Shown: positions 35,218-44,184, counted from the first letter of the stretch. The stretch: 64,000 nucleotides of DNA from Pseudomonas cavernae (GCF_003595175.1 NZ_CP032419.1:1550001-1614000), one strand, 5' to 3'. A program made the numbers and translations. Notes: generated by a model not told the origin, from the sequence alone.

Positions 35218-36051
35218 ATGGCGGCGGTCGATAAGGAGCGCACGCGCTTCTGGCGGGCTGAAGGGCTGGGTGGCGTCGAGTTGTTGCATGCGCGTTACAT
35301 CGAGCAGCGTTTCGCCCCGCATGTGCACGAGGGGTTCGTCTTTACCGTGATCGAGCATGGCGCCCAGCGCTTTCGCCATCGCGGCAGCGAGCATCTGGCG
35401 CCGGTCGGCAGCATGGTGCTGATCAGTCCGGACGAGGTGCATACCGGCTCCAAGGCCCATGAACAGGGCTGGCGCTACCGGGCCTTCTACCCGGATATCG
35501 AGCGGGTCAGCGGGGTGCTGGCGGAGCTCGAGTTGGGGCGCAATGGCTTGCCGTCGTTCGCCGCCAGCGTGCTGCAGGACCCGCAGATGGCCCTGGTGTT
35601 TATCGGCCTGCACCGCCTGCTGGACAGTGGCGCCAGCGCGTTGCAGCAGCAGACCGCCTGGCGCGAGGCGATTCTCCTGCTGTTCCAGTGCCATGCGCGG
35701 ATTCCCGCAGCGCCAGCGCCGGGGCAGGAGCCACAGGCCGTGGTGCGGGCCAAGGAATTGCTCGCCAGCCGCTTGCTCGCGCCACCGTCGCTGGAGGAGT
35801 TGGCCGCCGCGGTGGCCTTGTCGCCGTTCCATTTCTCCCGGGTATTCCGCCGCGCCACCGGCCTGCCGCCGCATGCCTGGCTCCAGCAGCGCCGGCTGGA
35901 GCAGGCGCGGACGCTGCTCAAGCAGGGCTGCGCGCCACTGGCGGTGGCCATGCAGCTGGGCTTCGCCGACCAGAGCCACCTGAGCCGCCAGTTCAAGCAG
36001 GCTTACGGCGTGGCACCCGGCGAATACTGCAAGGCCTGCGGCCGTTCGTAG
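35218..36051 (+). CDS. AraC family regulator
   Basis: 277-residue regulator with an N-terminal cupin ligand domain (HVHEGFVFTVIEHG, VLISPDEVHTG) and a C-terminal double helix-turn-helix (LEELAAAVALSPFHFSRVFRRATGLPPHAWLQ, by its LAAAVALSPFHFSRVF core, and AMQLGFADQSHLSRQFKQAYG). This type often controls a neighbouring AzlCD-like exporter, and azlC starts 175 bp downstream. It begins 3 bp after the GNAT stop. Confidence 0.9.
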   Translation: MAAVDKERTRFWRAEGLGGVELLHARYIEQRFAPHVHEGFVFTVIEHGAQRFRHRGSEHLAPVGSMVLISPDEVHTGSKAHEQGWRYRAFYPDIERVSGVLAELELGRNGLPSFAASVLQDPQMALVFIGLHRLLDSGASALQQQTAWREAILLLFQCHARIPAAPAPGQEPQAVVRAKELLASRLLAPPSLEELAAAVALSPFHFSRVFRRATGLPPHAWLQQRRLEQARTLLKQGCAPLAVAMQLGFADQSHLSRQFKQAYGVAPGEYCKACGRS

Positions 36052-36064
36052 GCGCGCGATTACG

Positions 36065-36135
36065 TAGGATGGGTTGAGCTTGGCGATACCCATCGATCCG
36101 CGCCGCATGGGTATCGCCAAGCTCAACCCACCCTA
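36065..36135. repeat. 29-bp inverted repeat after AraC gene
   Basis: Arms at 36065-36093 and 36107-36135 match with one mismatch around a 13-nt loop; core GGGTTGAGCTTGGCGATACC. It resembles the TAGGGTGGGTTGAGC-type intergenic repeats I know from many proteobacterial genomes. It forms a strong hairpin between the AraC and azlC genes. Confidence 0.85.
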
Positions 36136-36226
36136 CAAGCGCCGCACGTGCCGGCGGCTCCCGTAGCAAGATCGTTCAAGACGGCCCTGTCTTGCCGCGC
36201 TAACCTCCTGTGCTCTAGGAGGCCCC

Positions 36227-36940
36227 ATGTCCCGTCAACACGAATTCCTGCAAGGCGCGCGCGATATCGTGCCCCTGGTGGTCGGTGCGATCCCGTTCGG
36301 CATCATCTTCGGCACCCTCGCCGGCGCCTCTGGCCTGTCGACCTGGCAGACGCTGGGCATGTCGCTGCTGGTGTTCGCCGGTTCGGCGCAGTTCATCGCC
36401 ATCACCCTGCTCGGCGGCGGCGCAGGCCTGGCGGTGCTGCTGCTCACCACCTTCGTGGTCAACCTGCGCCATGCCTTGTACAGCGCCACTCTGCAGCCCT
36501 TCGTCCGCCACTTGCCCAAGCGCTGGCGCATGCCGCTGGCGTTCTGGCTGACCGACGAGGCCTTCGCCGTGGTCCAGCATCGCTATGCCGAGCGCGATGC
36601 TTCGGCGCACAAGCACTGGTACTACCTGGGCGCGGCGCTGACCATGTACCTCAACTGGCAACTGTGCACCCTGGTCGGCGTGCTGTTCGGCCAGGCGGTG
36701 CCGAACCTGGCAGCCTGGGGCCTGGATTTTGCCATGCTCGCCACCTTCATCGGCATCGTCGTGCCGATGCTGAAGAACCGTCCGCAGGTGGCGGCGGCAC
36801 TGGTCGCCGGCGCGGTGGCGCTGCTGTGTAACGACCTGCCGTACAAGTTGGGTTTGATGGCGGCGGCGCTGGCCGGTATCGCCGTGGGCATCGTCCTGGA
36901 ACGGCACGAAGCCTGGAAGCAGGAAGAGGAGTGGCTGTAA
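36227..36940 (+). CDS. azlC: AzlC family branched-chain amino acid exporter, large subunit
   Basis: 237-residue inner-membrane protein of the AzlC/BrnF family, which exports branched-chain amino acids or analogues with AzlD. It begins [29 protein letters not shown], with five to six hydrophobic segments and the family motif NLRHALYSA (~residue 85). The stop codon overlaps the azlD ATG (TAATG). Confidence 0.92.
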   Translation: MSRQHEFLQGARDIVPLVVGAIPFGIIFGTLAGASGLSTWQTLGMSLLVFAGSAQFIAITLLGGGAGLAVLLLTTFVVNLRHALYSATLQPFVRHLPKRWRMPLAFWLTDEAFAVVQHRYAERDASAHKHWYYLGAALTMYLNWQLCTLVGVLFGQAVPNLAAWGLDFAMLATFIGIVVPMLKNRPQVAAALVAGAVALLCNDLPYKLGLMAAALAGIAVGIVLERHEAWKQEEEWL

Positions 36941-37269
36941 TGCAGACCTGGTTACTGATCCTCGGCATGACCGCGATCACCTTCGCCATTCGCTACAGTC
37001 TGTTCGCCTGGCCCGACCTGCGCTTCCCGCCCGTGGTGCGCCAGGGCCTGCACTACGTGCCGACCGCGGTGCTCACCGCCATCGTCGTGCCCGGCATGCT
37101 CATGCCGGATGGCCGGCACCTCGCCCTGGCGCTGGATAACGCCTACCTGCTCGCCGGCCTGGCGACCATCCTGATCGCCGCGCTGAGCCGTCATCTGCTG
37201 ACGACCATCGTCGGCGGCCTGCTGATGTTTTTCCTGCTGCGCTGGGCTTTGGGCCAGCTGCCTATTTGA
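36940..37269 (+). CDS. azlD: AzlD family branched-chain amino acid exporter, small subunit
   Basis: 109-residue partner of AzlC with about four membrane helices (TWLLILGMTAITFAIRYSLF, ALHYVPTAVLTAIVVPGML, and two more). ATG 36940 is preferred over in-frame GTG 36931 because a GAGGAG ribosome site sits 8 bp before it. Translationally coupled to azlC; the pair probably responds to the upstream AraC protein. Confidence 0.9.
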   Translation: MQTWLLILGMTAITFAIRYSLFAWPDLRFPPVVRQGLHYVPTAVLTAIVVPGMLMPDGRHLALALDNAYLLAGLATILIAALSRHLLTTIVGGLLMFFLLRWALGQLPI

Positions 37270-37274
37270 GCCGT

Positions 37275-37293
37275 GTGAATAATTGTTATTTGA
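37275..37293. promoter_or_regulatory. Weak Fur-box-like sequence before TonB receptor
   Basis: GTGAATAATTGTTATTTG resembles part of a Fur box (GATAAT-type hexamers) about 93 bp before the receptor start. The match is only partial; listed because the next gene is a TonB-dependent receptor. Confidence 0.3.
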
Positions 37294-37385
37294 CATGGCT
37301 TCTTATTTACGCCTGAGAGCCTTTCGCGTAATTTGCCCCCTTTTTTGCTGGCCAGCGCATGGCCGCTGATTGGGGAAGACAAGTT

Positions 37386-39470
37386 ATGCAGTCTGTCGGC
37401 AAACCTTCGCGCCTGGCTCTGGGCGTGGCTCTGGCGCTCAGTTCACTGACTCTTTCGGCGGCCGAGACCCTGGAACTGGGTAACGTCGAAGTGGTGGGGG
37501 ACTGGCTCGGCGATGCTGCCGACCAGGATGTGCAGAACCACCCGGGGGCCCGCACCGTGGTGCGCGAAGAAACCATCCGCGAAAGCGGCGCCAGCAATGT
37601 GCGTGAAGTGCTGCGCCGGGTGCCCGGCCTGCAGGTGCAGGACAGCAACGGCACCGGCGGCAGCGACATCTCGCTCAACGTCGGCAGCCGCGGCCTGACC
37701 TCGCGGCTGTCGCCGCGGGCGACCATCCTGCAGGACGGCATCCCGCTGGCGGTCGCGCCCTATGGCCAGCCGCAGCTGTCGCTGGCGCCGACCTCCATCG
37801 GTAATCTGGAAGCGATCGACGTGGTGCGCGGCGGCGGTGCGGTGCGCTATGGCCCGCAGAACGTCGGCGGCATCATCAACTTCGTGACCCGCGGCATTCC
37901 CGAGGAGTTGGTGCGCGAGTTCAGCTACCAGACCGAGTCGGCGCCGGCCCAGGGGGGCTTCCTCAATCGCAGCAACGCCTTCATCGGTGGTACCGCCGAC
38001 AACGGCCTGGGCGTGGCCCTGCTGTATTCCGGCGTGCGTGGCGACACCTACCGCGATCACAGCGACGAGCAGATCGACGACGTGATGCTGAAGACCAGCT
38101 ACAAGCTCAGCGACATCGACGAACTGTACGCCAGCCTGCAGTACTTCGAGGCCGATGCCGACATGCCGGGCGGCCTGACCGCCGCCGAGTTCGACGCCGA
38201 CCCGTTCCAGAGCAGCCGGCCCTTCGACCGCTTCGACGGCGAGCGCAAGCAGGGGGTGGTGAAGTACACCCGTACCCCGGACGCTGACCGCAAGTTCGAG
38301 CTGACCAGCTTCTACAACACCAGCCACCGCGGTAGCACCCTGACCAACGGCAACCCGCGCAGGATGACCTGGTTGCGCCAGTTCCCGCGTGATTACGAGG
38401 TGTTCGGCATCGAGCCGCGCTACTCGCAACTGTTCCTGGTCGGTGAGAGCAGCCACGAGCTGGGCGTCGGCTATCGCTACATGGAGGAGGATTCGTCGGA
38501 GAAGCGCTACGACCGCAACTTCGCCGCCGGCGGCAACCCCTGGGCAGCCAGGAAGGTCCTCAATACCTCCAACAGCGCTGCGACCGAGGCCCATGCCGCC
38601 TATGTCGACGACCGCATCGATATCGGCCGCTGGACCCTCACCCCGGGGGTGCGTTACGAGCAGGTACGGGTCAGCTCGCACAACCGGCTGACCGACGAGC
38701 ACCGCCAGCAGCGCTTCAGCGAGCCGCTGCCCTCGCTCAATGCCCTGTATCACCTGTCCGATGCCTGGAAGCTGTACGCCAACTACAACACCTCGTTCGG
38801 CAGCATCCAGCACATCCAGCTGTCCCAGGACGACAACCTGACGGCGGAGAAGGCGCACACCTACGAACTCGGCACGCGCTACCAGGACCGCTTCTGGAGC
38901 GCCGAACTCACCTACTTCCACATCAAGTTCGACGACCAGCTGGAAATCGTCCCCGGCTCGTCGCCGAGCGCCTGGGCCAACGCCGGCGAGACCCGCCACC
39001 GCGGGGTGGAAATGGCCGGCAGCTATGAGTTCGCGGCGCTCGATCCGCGCCTCGCCGGGTTGTCCGCCTATGCCTCGCTGGCCCTGACCAAGGCCACCCG
39101 CGAGGAAGGGCTGAACCAGGGCAACGACCTGCCGTTCTACTCTCGCGAGATCGCCACCCTCGGCCTGCGCTACAGCACCGGATCCTGGACCTGGAACTTC
39201 GACGGCTACGCGCAATCGCGGCAGTTCGCCGATGCGGCCAATACCGATGCGGAAAGCGCCAACGGCTCTATCGGCGAGATCCCCGGCTTCGGCTACTGGA
39301 ACGGCCGCGGCGAGTATGCCTTCGGTCCGCAACTGGCCAACCTGAAGCTGGCGGCGGGGGTGAAGAACCTGTTCAACCGCGAGTACTACACCCGTTCCAC
39401 CGACAATAACCTGGGCAAGTACCTGGGCCAGCCACGCACCCTGTACCTGCAGACCAGCGTCAGTTTCTAA
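37386..39470 (+). CDS. TonB-dependent receptor (FecA-like)
   Basis: 694-residue outer-membrane receptor, probably for a ferric or other metal chelate. ATG 37386 (MQSVGKPSRL) precedes a signal peptide ending near LSAAE. The plug domain includes REETIRESGASNVREVLRRVPGLQV (by its SNVREVLRRVPG part) and VRYGPQNVGGIINFVTR. The barrel follows, ending in LYLQTSVSF with the C-terminal Phe. There is no N-terminal signalling extension, so it does not activate its own sigma factor. Substrate not determinable from sequence. Confidence 0.9.
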   Translation: MQSVGKPSRLALGVALALSSLTLSAAETLELGNVEVVGDWLGDAADQDVQNHPGARTVVREETIRESGASNVREVLRRVPGLQVQDSNGTGGSDISLNVGSRGLTSRLSPRATILQDGIPLAVAPYGQPQLSLAPTSIGNLEAIDVVRGGGAVRYGPQNVGGIINFVTRGIPEELVREFSYQTESAPAQGGFLNRSNAFIGGTADNGLGVALLYSGVRGDTYRDHSDEQIDDVMLKTSYKLSDIDELYASLQYFEADADMPGGLTAAEFDADPFQSSRPFDRFDGERKQGVVKYTRTPDADRKFELTSFYNTSHRGSTLTNGNPRRMTWLRQFPRDYEVFGIEPRYSQLFLVGESSHELGVGYRYMEEDSSEKRYDRNFAAGGNPWAARKVLNTSNSAATEAHAAYVDDRIDIGRWTLTPGVRYEQVRVSSHNRLTDEHRQQRFSEPLPSLNALYHLSDAWKLYANYNTSFGSIQHIQLSQDDNLTAEKAHTYELGTRYQDRFWSAELTYFHIKFDDQLEIVPGSSPSAWANAGETRHRGVEMAGSYEFAALDPRLAGLSAYASLALTKATREEGLNQGNDLPFYSREIATLGLRYSTGSWTWNFDGYAQSRQFADAANTDAESANGSIGEIPGFGYWNGRGEYAFGPQLANLKLAAGVKNLFNREYYTRSTDNNLGKYLGQPRTLYLQTSVSF

Positions 39471-39490
39471 GCTCCGTTCGGTCGAACCAG

Positions 39491-39515
39491 CGGGCGCCCA
39501 CGGGCGCCCGTTTTT
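39491..39515 (+). terminator. Terminator after TonB-dependent receptor
   Basis: CGGGCGCC/GGCGCCCG arms with a short loop, followed by five T residues (39511-39515), 20 bp after the stop. Confidence 0.85.
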
Positions 39516-39615
39516 GCATCTCCACGCAAAAATGCCGCTGACCTGTGGCTTGCTGCATGCTCAGGCAGTCCAATGGGGACGGCCGCTGCGGCCTCAGACA
39601 GGTGCATAAGGGACC

Positions 39616-41490
39616 ATGACCACACACTCGCAGTTCGCTTTGCTGGGCAAGAAACGTTTCCTGCCGTTCTTCGTTACCCAACTGCTCGGCGCCTTCAACG
39701 ACAACATCTTCAAGCAGTCGCTGATCCTCGCCATCCTCTTCAAGCTCAGCGTTGCCGGCGACCGCACGGTGCTGGTCAATCTCTGCGCGCTGCTGTTCAT
39801 CCTGCCGTTCTTCCTGTTCTCTGCGCTTGGCGGCCAGTTCGGCGAGAAGTTCGCCAAGGATGCGCTGATCCGTGCGATCAAGTTGGCCGAGATCGTCATC
39901 ATGTTGGTCGGCGCGGCGGGCTTCCTGCTGAACAATCTGTGGCTGATGTTCCTCGCCCTGTTCGGCATGGGCACCCACTCGGCGCTGTTCGGCCCGGTGA
40001 AGTACTCGATCCTGCCGGCGGCGTTGCGCGAGGAGGAACTGGTCGGCGGCAATGCGCTGGTGGAAATGGGCACCTTCCTGGCCATTCTCGCCGGCACCAT
40101 CGGCGCCGGCATCATGATGTCCGGGCAGGCCTATGCGCCGCTGGTGGCGACGGCGATCGTCGCGGTGGCCTGCGCAGGCTACCTGGCCAGTCGCGGCATT
40201 CCGCGTGCGGCGGCGGCGCTGCCGTCGTTGCGGCTGGACTGGAACATCTTCCGCCAGTCCTGGGCGATCCTGCGCCTGGGCCTCGGCCAGCGCCCGGCAG
40301 TGTCGCGCTCGCTGGTCGGCAACTCCTGGTTCTGGTTCCTCGGCGCCATCTACCTGACGCAGATCCCGGCCTACGCCAAGGAGTGGCTGCACGGCGACGA
40401 GACCGTGGTGACGCTGATCCTCACCGTATTCTCGGTGGGCATCGCCCTCGGCTCGATGCTCTGCGAGCGACTGTCCGGGCGCAAGGTGGAGATCGGCCTG
40501 GTGCCGTTCGGCTCGATCGGTCTAACCGTGTTCGGCCTGTTGCTCTGGTGGCATTCCGGCGGTTTTCCGCAACAGGCCGTGGCGCACGACTGGCTGGCGG
40601 TGCTGAGTCACGGCCAGGCCTGGTGGGTGCTGGGCGATATCCTCGGAATCGGTGTGTTCGGCGGCTTCTACATCGTGCCGCTGTACGCCCTGATCCAGGC
40701 GCGCACCGCCGAAAGCGAGCGGGCGCGGGTGATCGCCGCCAACAACATCCTCAATGCACTGTTCATGGTGATTTCGGCGATCGCCTCGATCCTCTTCCTC
40801 AGCGTCGCCGGGCTGTCGATTCCGCAGCTGTTCCTGGTGGTGTCGTTGATGAACATCGCGGTGAACAGCTACATCTTCAAGATCGTCCCCGAGTTCACCA
40901 TGCGCTTCCTGATCTGGCTGCTCAGCCACTCCATGTACCGGGTCGAGCACCGCGGGCTGGAGCGCATCCCGGACGAGGGCGCGGCGGTGCTGGTGTGCAA
41001 CCACGTGTCCTTCGTCGATGCGCTGCTGATCGGCGGCGCGGTACGCCGGCCGGTGCGCTTCGTCATGTACTACAAGATCTACCAGCTGCCGGTGCTCAAC
41101 TTCGTATTCCGCACCGCCGGCACTGTGCCGATTGCCGGGCGCAGCGAGGATCTGCTGATTTACGACGCGGCGTTCAAGCAGATCGGCGAGTACCTGCGCG
41201 CTGGCGAATTAGTGTGCATCTTCCCCGAGGGCAAGCTGACCGGCGACGGCGAGATCGATGAGTTCAAGAGCGGCATCGCGCGTATCCTCGAGGAAAACCC
41301 GGTGCCGGTGATTCCCATGGCGCTGCAGGGTTTGTGGGGCAGCTTCTTCAGTCGGGATCCGGGCAAGGGTTTGTTCCGCCGCCTGTGGTCGCGCATCACT
41401 CTGGTGGCGGGCACCCCGCTGACGCCGGAACAGGCCAGCCCGTTGGCGTTGCAGGCGCAGGTGGCCGAGCTGCGTGGCCGCATGCGCTGA
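39616..41490 (+). CDS. MFS transporter fused to PlsC-type acyltransferase
   Basis: 624-residue fusion. The N-terminal ~420 residues are an MFS transporter resembling LplT (FFVTQLLGAFNDNIFKQSL at the start), which flips lysophospholipids in E. coli. The C-terminal ~190 residues are a PlsC acyltransferase with NHVSFVD (H-x4-D) and FPEGKLT. Unlike E. coli LplT-Aas, no acyl-ACP synthetase domain follows. A lysophospholipid import-and-reacylation role is the best inference. Confidence 0.9.
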   Translation: MTTHSQFALLGKKRFLPFFVTQLLGAFNDNIFKQSLILAILFKLSVAGDRTVLVNLCALLFILPFFLFSALGGQFGEKFAKDALIRAIKLAEIVIMLVGAAGFLLNNLWLMFLALFGMGTHSALFGPVKYSILPAALREEELVGGNALVEMGTFLAILAGTIGAGIMMSGQAYAPLVATAIVAVACAGYLASRGIPRAAAALPSLRLDWNIFRQSWAILRLGLGQRPAVSRSLVGNSWFWFLGAIYLTQIPAYAKEWLHGDETVVTLILTVFSVGIALGSMLCERLSGRKVEIGLVPFGSIGLTVFGLLLWWHSGGFPQQAVAHDWLAVLSHGQAWWVLGDILGIGVFGGFYIVPLYALIQARTAESERARVIAANNILNALFMVISAIASILFLSVAGLSIPQLFLVVSLMNIAVNSYIFKIVPEFTMRFLIWLLSHSMYRVEHRGLERIPDEGAAVLVCNHVSFVDALLIGGAVRRPVRFVMYYKIYQLPVLNFVFRTAGTVPIAGRSEDLLIYDAAFKQIGEYLRAGELVCIFPEGKLTGDGEIDEFKSGIARILEENPVPVIPMALQGLWGSFFSRDPGKGLFRRLWSRITLVAGTPLTPEQASPLALQAQVAELRGRMR

Positions 41491-41499
41491 GTACAGAGA

Positions 41500-41529
41500 C
41501 AAAAAGCCCGCCGATTGGCGGGCTTTTTG
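41500..41529. terminator. Bidirectional terminator between MFS-PlsC and SMR genes
   Basis: AAAAAGCCCGCC (41501-41512) and its complement (41517-41528) with a 4-nt loop; lies between the two convergent genes. Confidence 0.9.
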
Positions 41530-41540
41530 TTGGCTCGGGT

Positions 41541-41855
41541 TCAGTGGCTGAGCTTGAGGCCAAGCAGGCCGGCGACGATCAGCGTTACGCTGGCCAGGCG
41601 GATCAGCGCCATGGACTCGCCGAACAGGATGATCCCGGCGATTACCGTGCCGACCGCACCGACACCAGTCCATACCGCATAGGCGGTGCCCAGCGGCAAC
41701 TCCTTCATCGCCAGGCCGAGCAGGCCGAGGCTGACCAGCATCGCGGCGATGGTCAGGGCAGTGGGCAGGGGGCGGGTGAAGCCATCGGTGTATTTCAGGC
41801 CGACGGCCCAGCCGACTTCGAACAAGCCGGCGAAGAACAGAATGATCCAAGACAT
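41541..41855 (-). CDS. sugE: SMR family transporter, SugE/Gdx type
   Basis: 104-residue small multidrug resistance protein with four membrane helices. ATG 41855 ([21 protein letters not shown]) carries the conserved Glu in helix 1; WTGVGAVGT and IILFGE are typical. Members with this helix 1 and a guanidine riboswitch in front are guanidinium/proton exporters (Gdx). The 5' leader folds as a guanidine-II riboswitch, which makes a guanidinium export role likely rather than quaternary ammonium resistance. Confidence 0.92.
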   Translation of the reverse strand: MSWIILFFAGLFEVGWAVGLKYTDGFTRPLPTALTIAAMLVSLGLLGLAMKELPLGTAYAVWTGVGAVGTVIAGIILFGESMALIRLASVTLIVAGLLGLKLSH

Positions 41856-41883
41856 GGGAACCTCCACAGCAAGAACAATGCTA

Positions 41884-41931
41884 GGGGTCGTCCCCGCTGG
41901 GTCACTCGATGAGTGGTGAGGTCGTCCTCAC
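41884..41931 (-). promoter_or_regulatory. Guanidine-II (mini-ykkC) riboswitch
   Basis: On the minus strand, two consecutive stem-loops each carry the ACGA tetraloop that defines the class: GTGAGG-ACGA-CCTCAC (41916-41931) and GGGG-ACGA-CCCC (41884-41895), with a 20-nt linker. It sits between a -10 at 41943-41948 and the GGAGG ribosome site of the SMR gene. Guanidine binding in this class frees the ribosome site and turns translation on. Confidence 0.93.
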
Positions 41932-41942
41932 GAGAGAGGCTG

Positions 41943-41971
41943 ATTTTGCCAATTGCTGTCCGTTGAGGCAA
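41943..41971 (-). promoter_or_regulatory. Promoter of the SMR gene
   Basis: On the minus strand: -35 TTGCCT (plus 41966-41971), -10 CAAAAT (plus 41943-41948), spacing 17 bp. Transcription would begin just at the 5' edge of the guanidine-II riboswitch. Confidence 0.6.
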
Positions 41972-42034
41972 GTTTAAATGCCCCGTTTCGGTGCGAAGGG
42001 TGGGCGCCGCCGAGGACGACAGCGCCCGCTGGGC

Positions 42035-42955
42035 TTAGATGCCTTGCGGAATCTCTTCGCCGCCGAGCGCCTCGAACAGCGCCGGGAGGAACTCGCCGAA
42101 CGTCAGCATCATCAGGGTGAAGCTGGCGTCCTGTTGGCTTAGCGCGTCATCGCCACCGTCCTGCTCGGCCTGCTCGGTGAGCAGATCCTCGAAGCGCAGG
42201 CGTTTGATGATCAGCTTGTCGTCGAGGACGAAGGACAGCTTGTCCTGCCAGGCCAGGGACAACTGGGTCACCAGCTTGCCGGCGGACAGGTGCAGTTGGA
42301 TCTCTTCGCTGGTCAGGTCCTGGCGCTTGCAGCGCACCACGCCGCCGTCTTCGTCGGTGTCGCGTAGTTCGCATTCGTCGAGCACGGTGAAGTCGGCGGC
42401 GGCCTGCTGGGTTTTCACCCAGTCGGTGAGGGTGGCGGTCGGCGCGATTTTCACCGACAGCGGGCGCACCGGCAGCGAGCCGATGGCTTCGCGCAAGGTG
42501 GAGAGCAGATCTTCGGCGCGTTTCGGGCTGGCGGCATTGAGCAGAATCAGGCCCTGCTTGGGCGCAATGGCGGCAAAGGTGGCCGAGCGGCGGATAAAGG
42601 CGCGAGGCAGGAAGGCCTGGATGATTTCATCCTTGATCTGATCGCGTTCCTTCTTATAGACCTTGCGCATCTGCTCGGCCTCGATCTCGTCGACTTTCTC
42701 CTTCAGTGCTTCCTTGACCACGCTGCCGGGCAGGATGCGTTCTTCCTTGCGCGCGGCGATCAGCAGGAAGTCCTGGCTGACGTGCACCAGCGGCGCATCT
42801 GCACCCTTGCCGAACGGCGCGACGAAACCGTAGGTGGTCAGCTCCTGGCTGGCGCAGGGGCGGGCGGGTTTGCTGGCCAGTGCTGTCTCGAGAGCCTCGG
42901 CATCGAAAGACATATCCTGGGTGAGGCGATAGACGAGCAGGTTGCGAAACCACAT
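42035..42955 (-). CDS. rdgC: Recombination-associated protein RdgC
   Basis: 306-residue RdgC, a DNA-binding ring protein that inhibits RecA filament function in vitro. Its start [13 protein letters not shown] and the [24 protein letters not shown] region are family hallmarks. Cytosolic, nucleoid-associated. Single gene, convergent-side neighbour is the SMR gene. It is one of several recombination proteins in the window (ruvCAB, rmuC). Confidence 0.95.
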   Translation of the reverse strand: MWFRNLLVYRLTQDMSFDAEALETALASKPARPCASQELTTYGFVAPFGKGADAPLVHVSQDFLLIAARKEERILPGSVVKEALKEKVDEIEAEQMRKVYKKERDQIKDEIIQAFLPRAFIRRSATFAAIAPKQGLILLNAASPKRAEDLLSTLREAIGSLPVRPLSVKIAPTATLTDWVKTQQAAADFTVLDECELRDTDEDGGVVRCKRQDLTSEEIQLHLSAGKLVTQLSLAWQDKLSFVLDDKLIIKRLRFEDLLTEQAEQDGGDDALSQQDASFTLMMLTFGEFLPALFEALGGEEIPQGI

Positions 42956-43067
42956 GACGGGCGAATCTCCAATGACGCAAAGCGCGCATTATTCCCCCCC
43001 TCGCGGTGATAGGCCAACCCTGAGCTAAGCCTTTGGTGCATCAGTAAAAATTATTTTAAAAAGGTGC

Positions 43068-43096
43068 TTGCCAGGATCTGGGGCGCTCCGTAGAAT
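43068..43096 (+). promoter_or_regulatory. Promoter of tRNA-Val/tRNA-Asp
   Basis: TTGCCA (43068-43073) and TAGAAT (43091-43096) with 17-bp spacing, 21 bp before tRNA-Val. A GC-rich discriminator (GCGCGCC) follows, as expected of stringently controlled stable-RNA promoters. Confidence 0.7.
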
Positions 43097-43117
43097 GCGC
43101 GCCACACCGAGAGTGAA

Positions 43118-43193
43118 GGGTGATTAGCTCAGCCGGGAGAGCATCTGCCTTACAAGCAGAGGGTCGGCGGTTCGATCCCGTCATCACCCACCA
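43118..43193 (+). tRNA. tRNA-Val (anticodon TAC)
   Basis: 76 nt with encoded CCA. Acceptor GGGTGAT pairs with ATCACCC, D-arm TAGCTCAGCCGGGAGAGC, anticodon loop CTTACAA reads TAC, T-arm GGTTCGATCCC. It is followed 19 bp later by tRNA-Asp in the same transcript. Confidence 0.97.
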
Positions 43194-43212
43194 ATCCTTC
43201 TTAGTGTTACGC

Positions 43213-43289
43213 GCAGCGGTAGTTCAGTCGGTTAGAATACCGGCCTGTCACGCCGGGGGTCGCGGGTTCGAGTCCCGTCCGCTGCGCCA
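43213..43289 (+). tRNA. tRNA-Asp (anticodon GTC)
   Basis: 77 nt with encoded CCA. Acceptor GCAGCGG pairs with CCGCTGC, anticodon loop CTGTCAC reads GTC, T-arm GGTTCGAGTCC. Co-transcribed with tRNA-Val. Confidence 0.97.
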
Positions 43290-43350
43290 TTTTCCCTCCT
43301 CGTTTCACCTCTGCTTTATCTTCGCTTAAACCCTAAAAAGCCTACCAAAT

Positions 43351-43371
43351 ACCTGAACTTATTCGGGTTTT
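43351..43371 (+). terminator. Small terminator after the tRNA pair
   Basis: CCTGAA (43352-43357) pairs with TTCGGG (43362-43367) and a T-run follows. The hairpin is weak (one G-T pair) but the location is right. Confidence 0.45.
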
Positions 43372-43461
43372 CTCGTTCTCATCACCATAGCCAGTGATTG
43401 TGGTGGCCTGTTAAGCTCGCGCTTTCACTCGATGCCTTTGGCGCACAGACAAGGAAATAGC

Positions 43462-44169
43462 ATGAGACAACATCGTTTAGCGGCGGCGGTGGCCCTGGTT
43501 GGCCTGGTTCTCGCGGGTTGCGACAAGCAGGCCAGCGTGGAACTGAAGACCCCGGCGCAAAAAGCCTCCTATGGCATCGGCCTGAATATGGGCAAGAGCC
43601 TGGCGCAGGAAGGCATGGATGACCTCGATTCCAAGGCTGTGGCTCAGGGCATCGAAGATGCCATCGGCAAGAAGGAGCAGAAGCTCAAGGATGAAGAGTT
43701 GGTTGAGGCTTTCGGTTTCTTGCAGAAGCGAGCCGAAGAGCGGATGGCCAAGCTCAATGAAGAGTCAGCTGCCGCCGGCAAGAAATTCCTCGAAGAGAAC
43801 GGCAAGCGCGAAGGCGTAGTGACCACCGCTTCCGGCCTGCAGTACGAAGTCGTGAAGAAGGCCGACGGCCCGCAGCCCAAGGCCACCGATGTGGTGACCG
43901 TGCATTACGAGGGCAAGCTGACCGACGGCAAGGTGTTCGACAGCTCTGTCGAGCGTGGTAGCCCGATCGATCTGCCGGTCAACGGCGTGATTCCAGGCTG
44001 GGTCGAAGGTCTGCAGCTGATGCACGTTGGCGAGAAATACAAGCTCTATATCCCGAGTGAGCTGGCCTACGGTGCGCAGAGTCCGAGCCCGGCAATTCCG
44101 GCCAACTCGGTGCTGGTGTTCGACCTCGAGCTGCTGGGGATCAAAGATCCGGCGGCACAGCAACAATAA
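43462..44169 (+). CDS. FKBP-type peptidyl-prolyl isomerase lipoprotein
   Basis: 235-residue FkpA/FklB/Mip-like isomerase. ATG 43462 (MRQHRLAAAVAL) follows AAGGAA. The lipobox LVLAGC (Cys ~21) predicts a lipoprotein exposed in the periplasm. An N-terminal dimerisation helix domain (SYGIGLNMGKSLAQEG, residues ~35-115) precedes the FKBP domain (VHYEGKLTDGKVFDSS, GWVEGLQLM, ELAYG). It should assist folding of periplasmic and outer-membrane proteins. Confidence 0.93.
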   Translation: MRQHRLAAAVALVGLVLAGCDKQASVELKTPAQKASYGIGLNMGKSLAQEGMDDLDSKAVAQGIEDAIGKKEQKLKDEELVEAFGFLQKRAEERMAKLNEESAAAGKKFLEENGKREGVVTTASGLQYEVVKKADGPQPKATDVVTVHYEGKLTDGKVFDSSVERGSPIDLPVNGVIPGWVEGLQLMHVGEKYKLYIPSELAYGAQSPSPAIPANSVLVFDLELLGIKDPAAQQQ

Positions 44170-44184
44170 GCCGCAGTGATTGCA

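Noticed and set aside
37443..39332. 629-codon minus-strand frame inside the TonB-dependent receptor
   Set aside because: A shadow of the receptor gene, with Ala/Gly/Arg-rich composition and no motifs.
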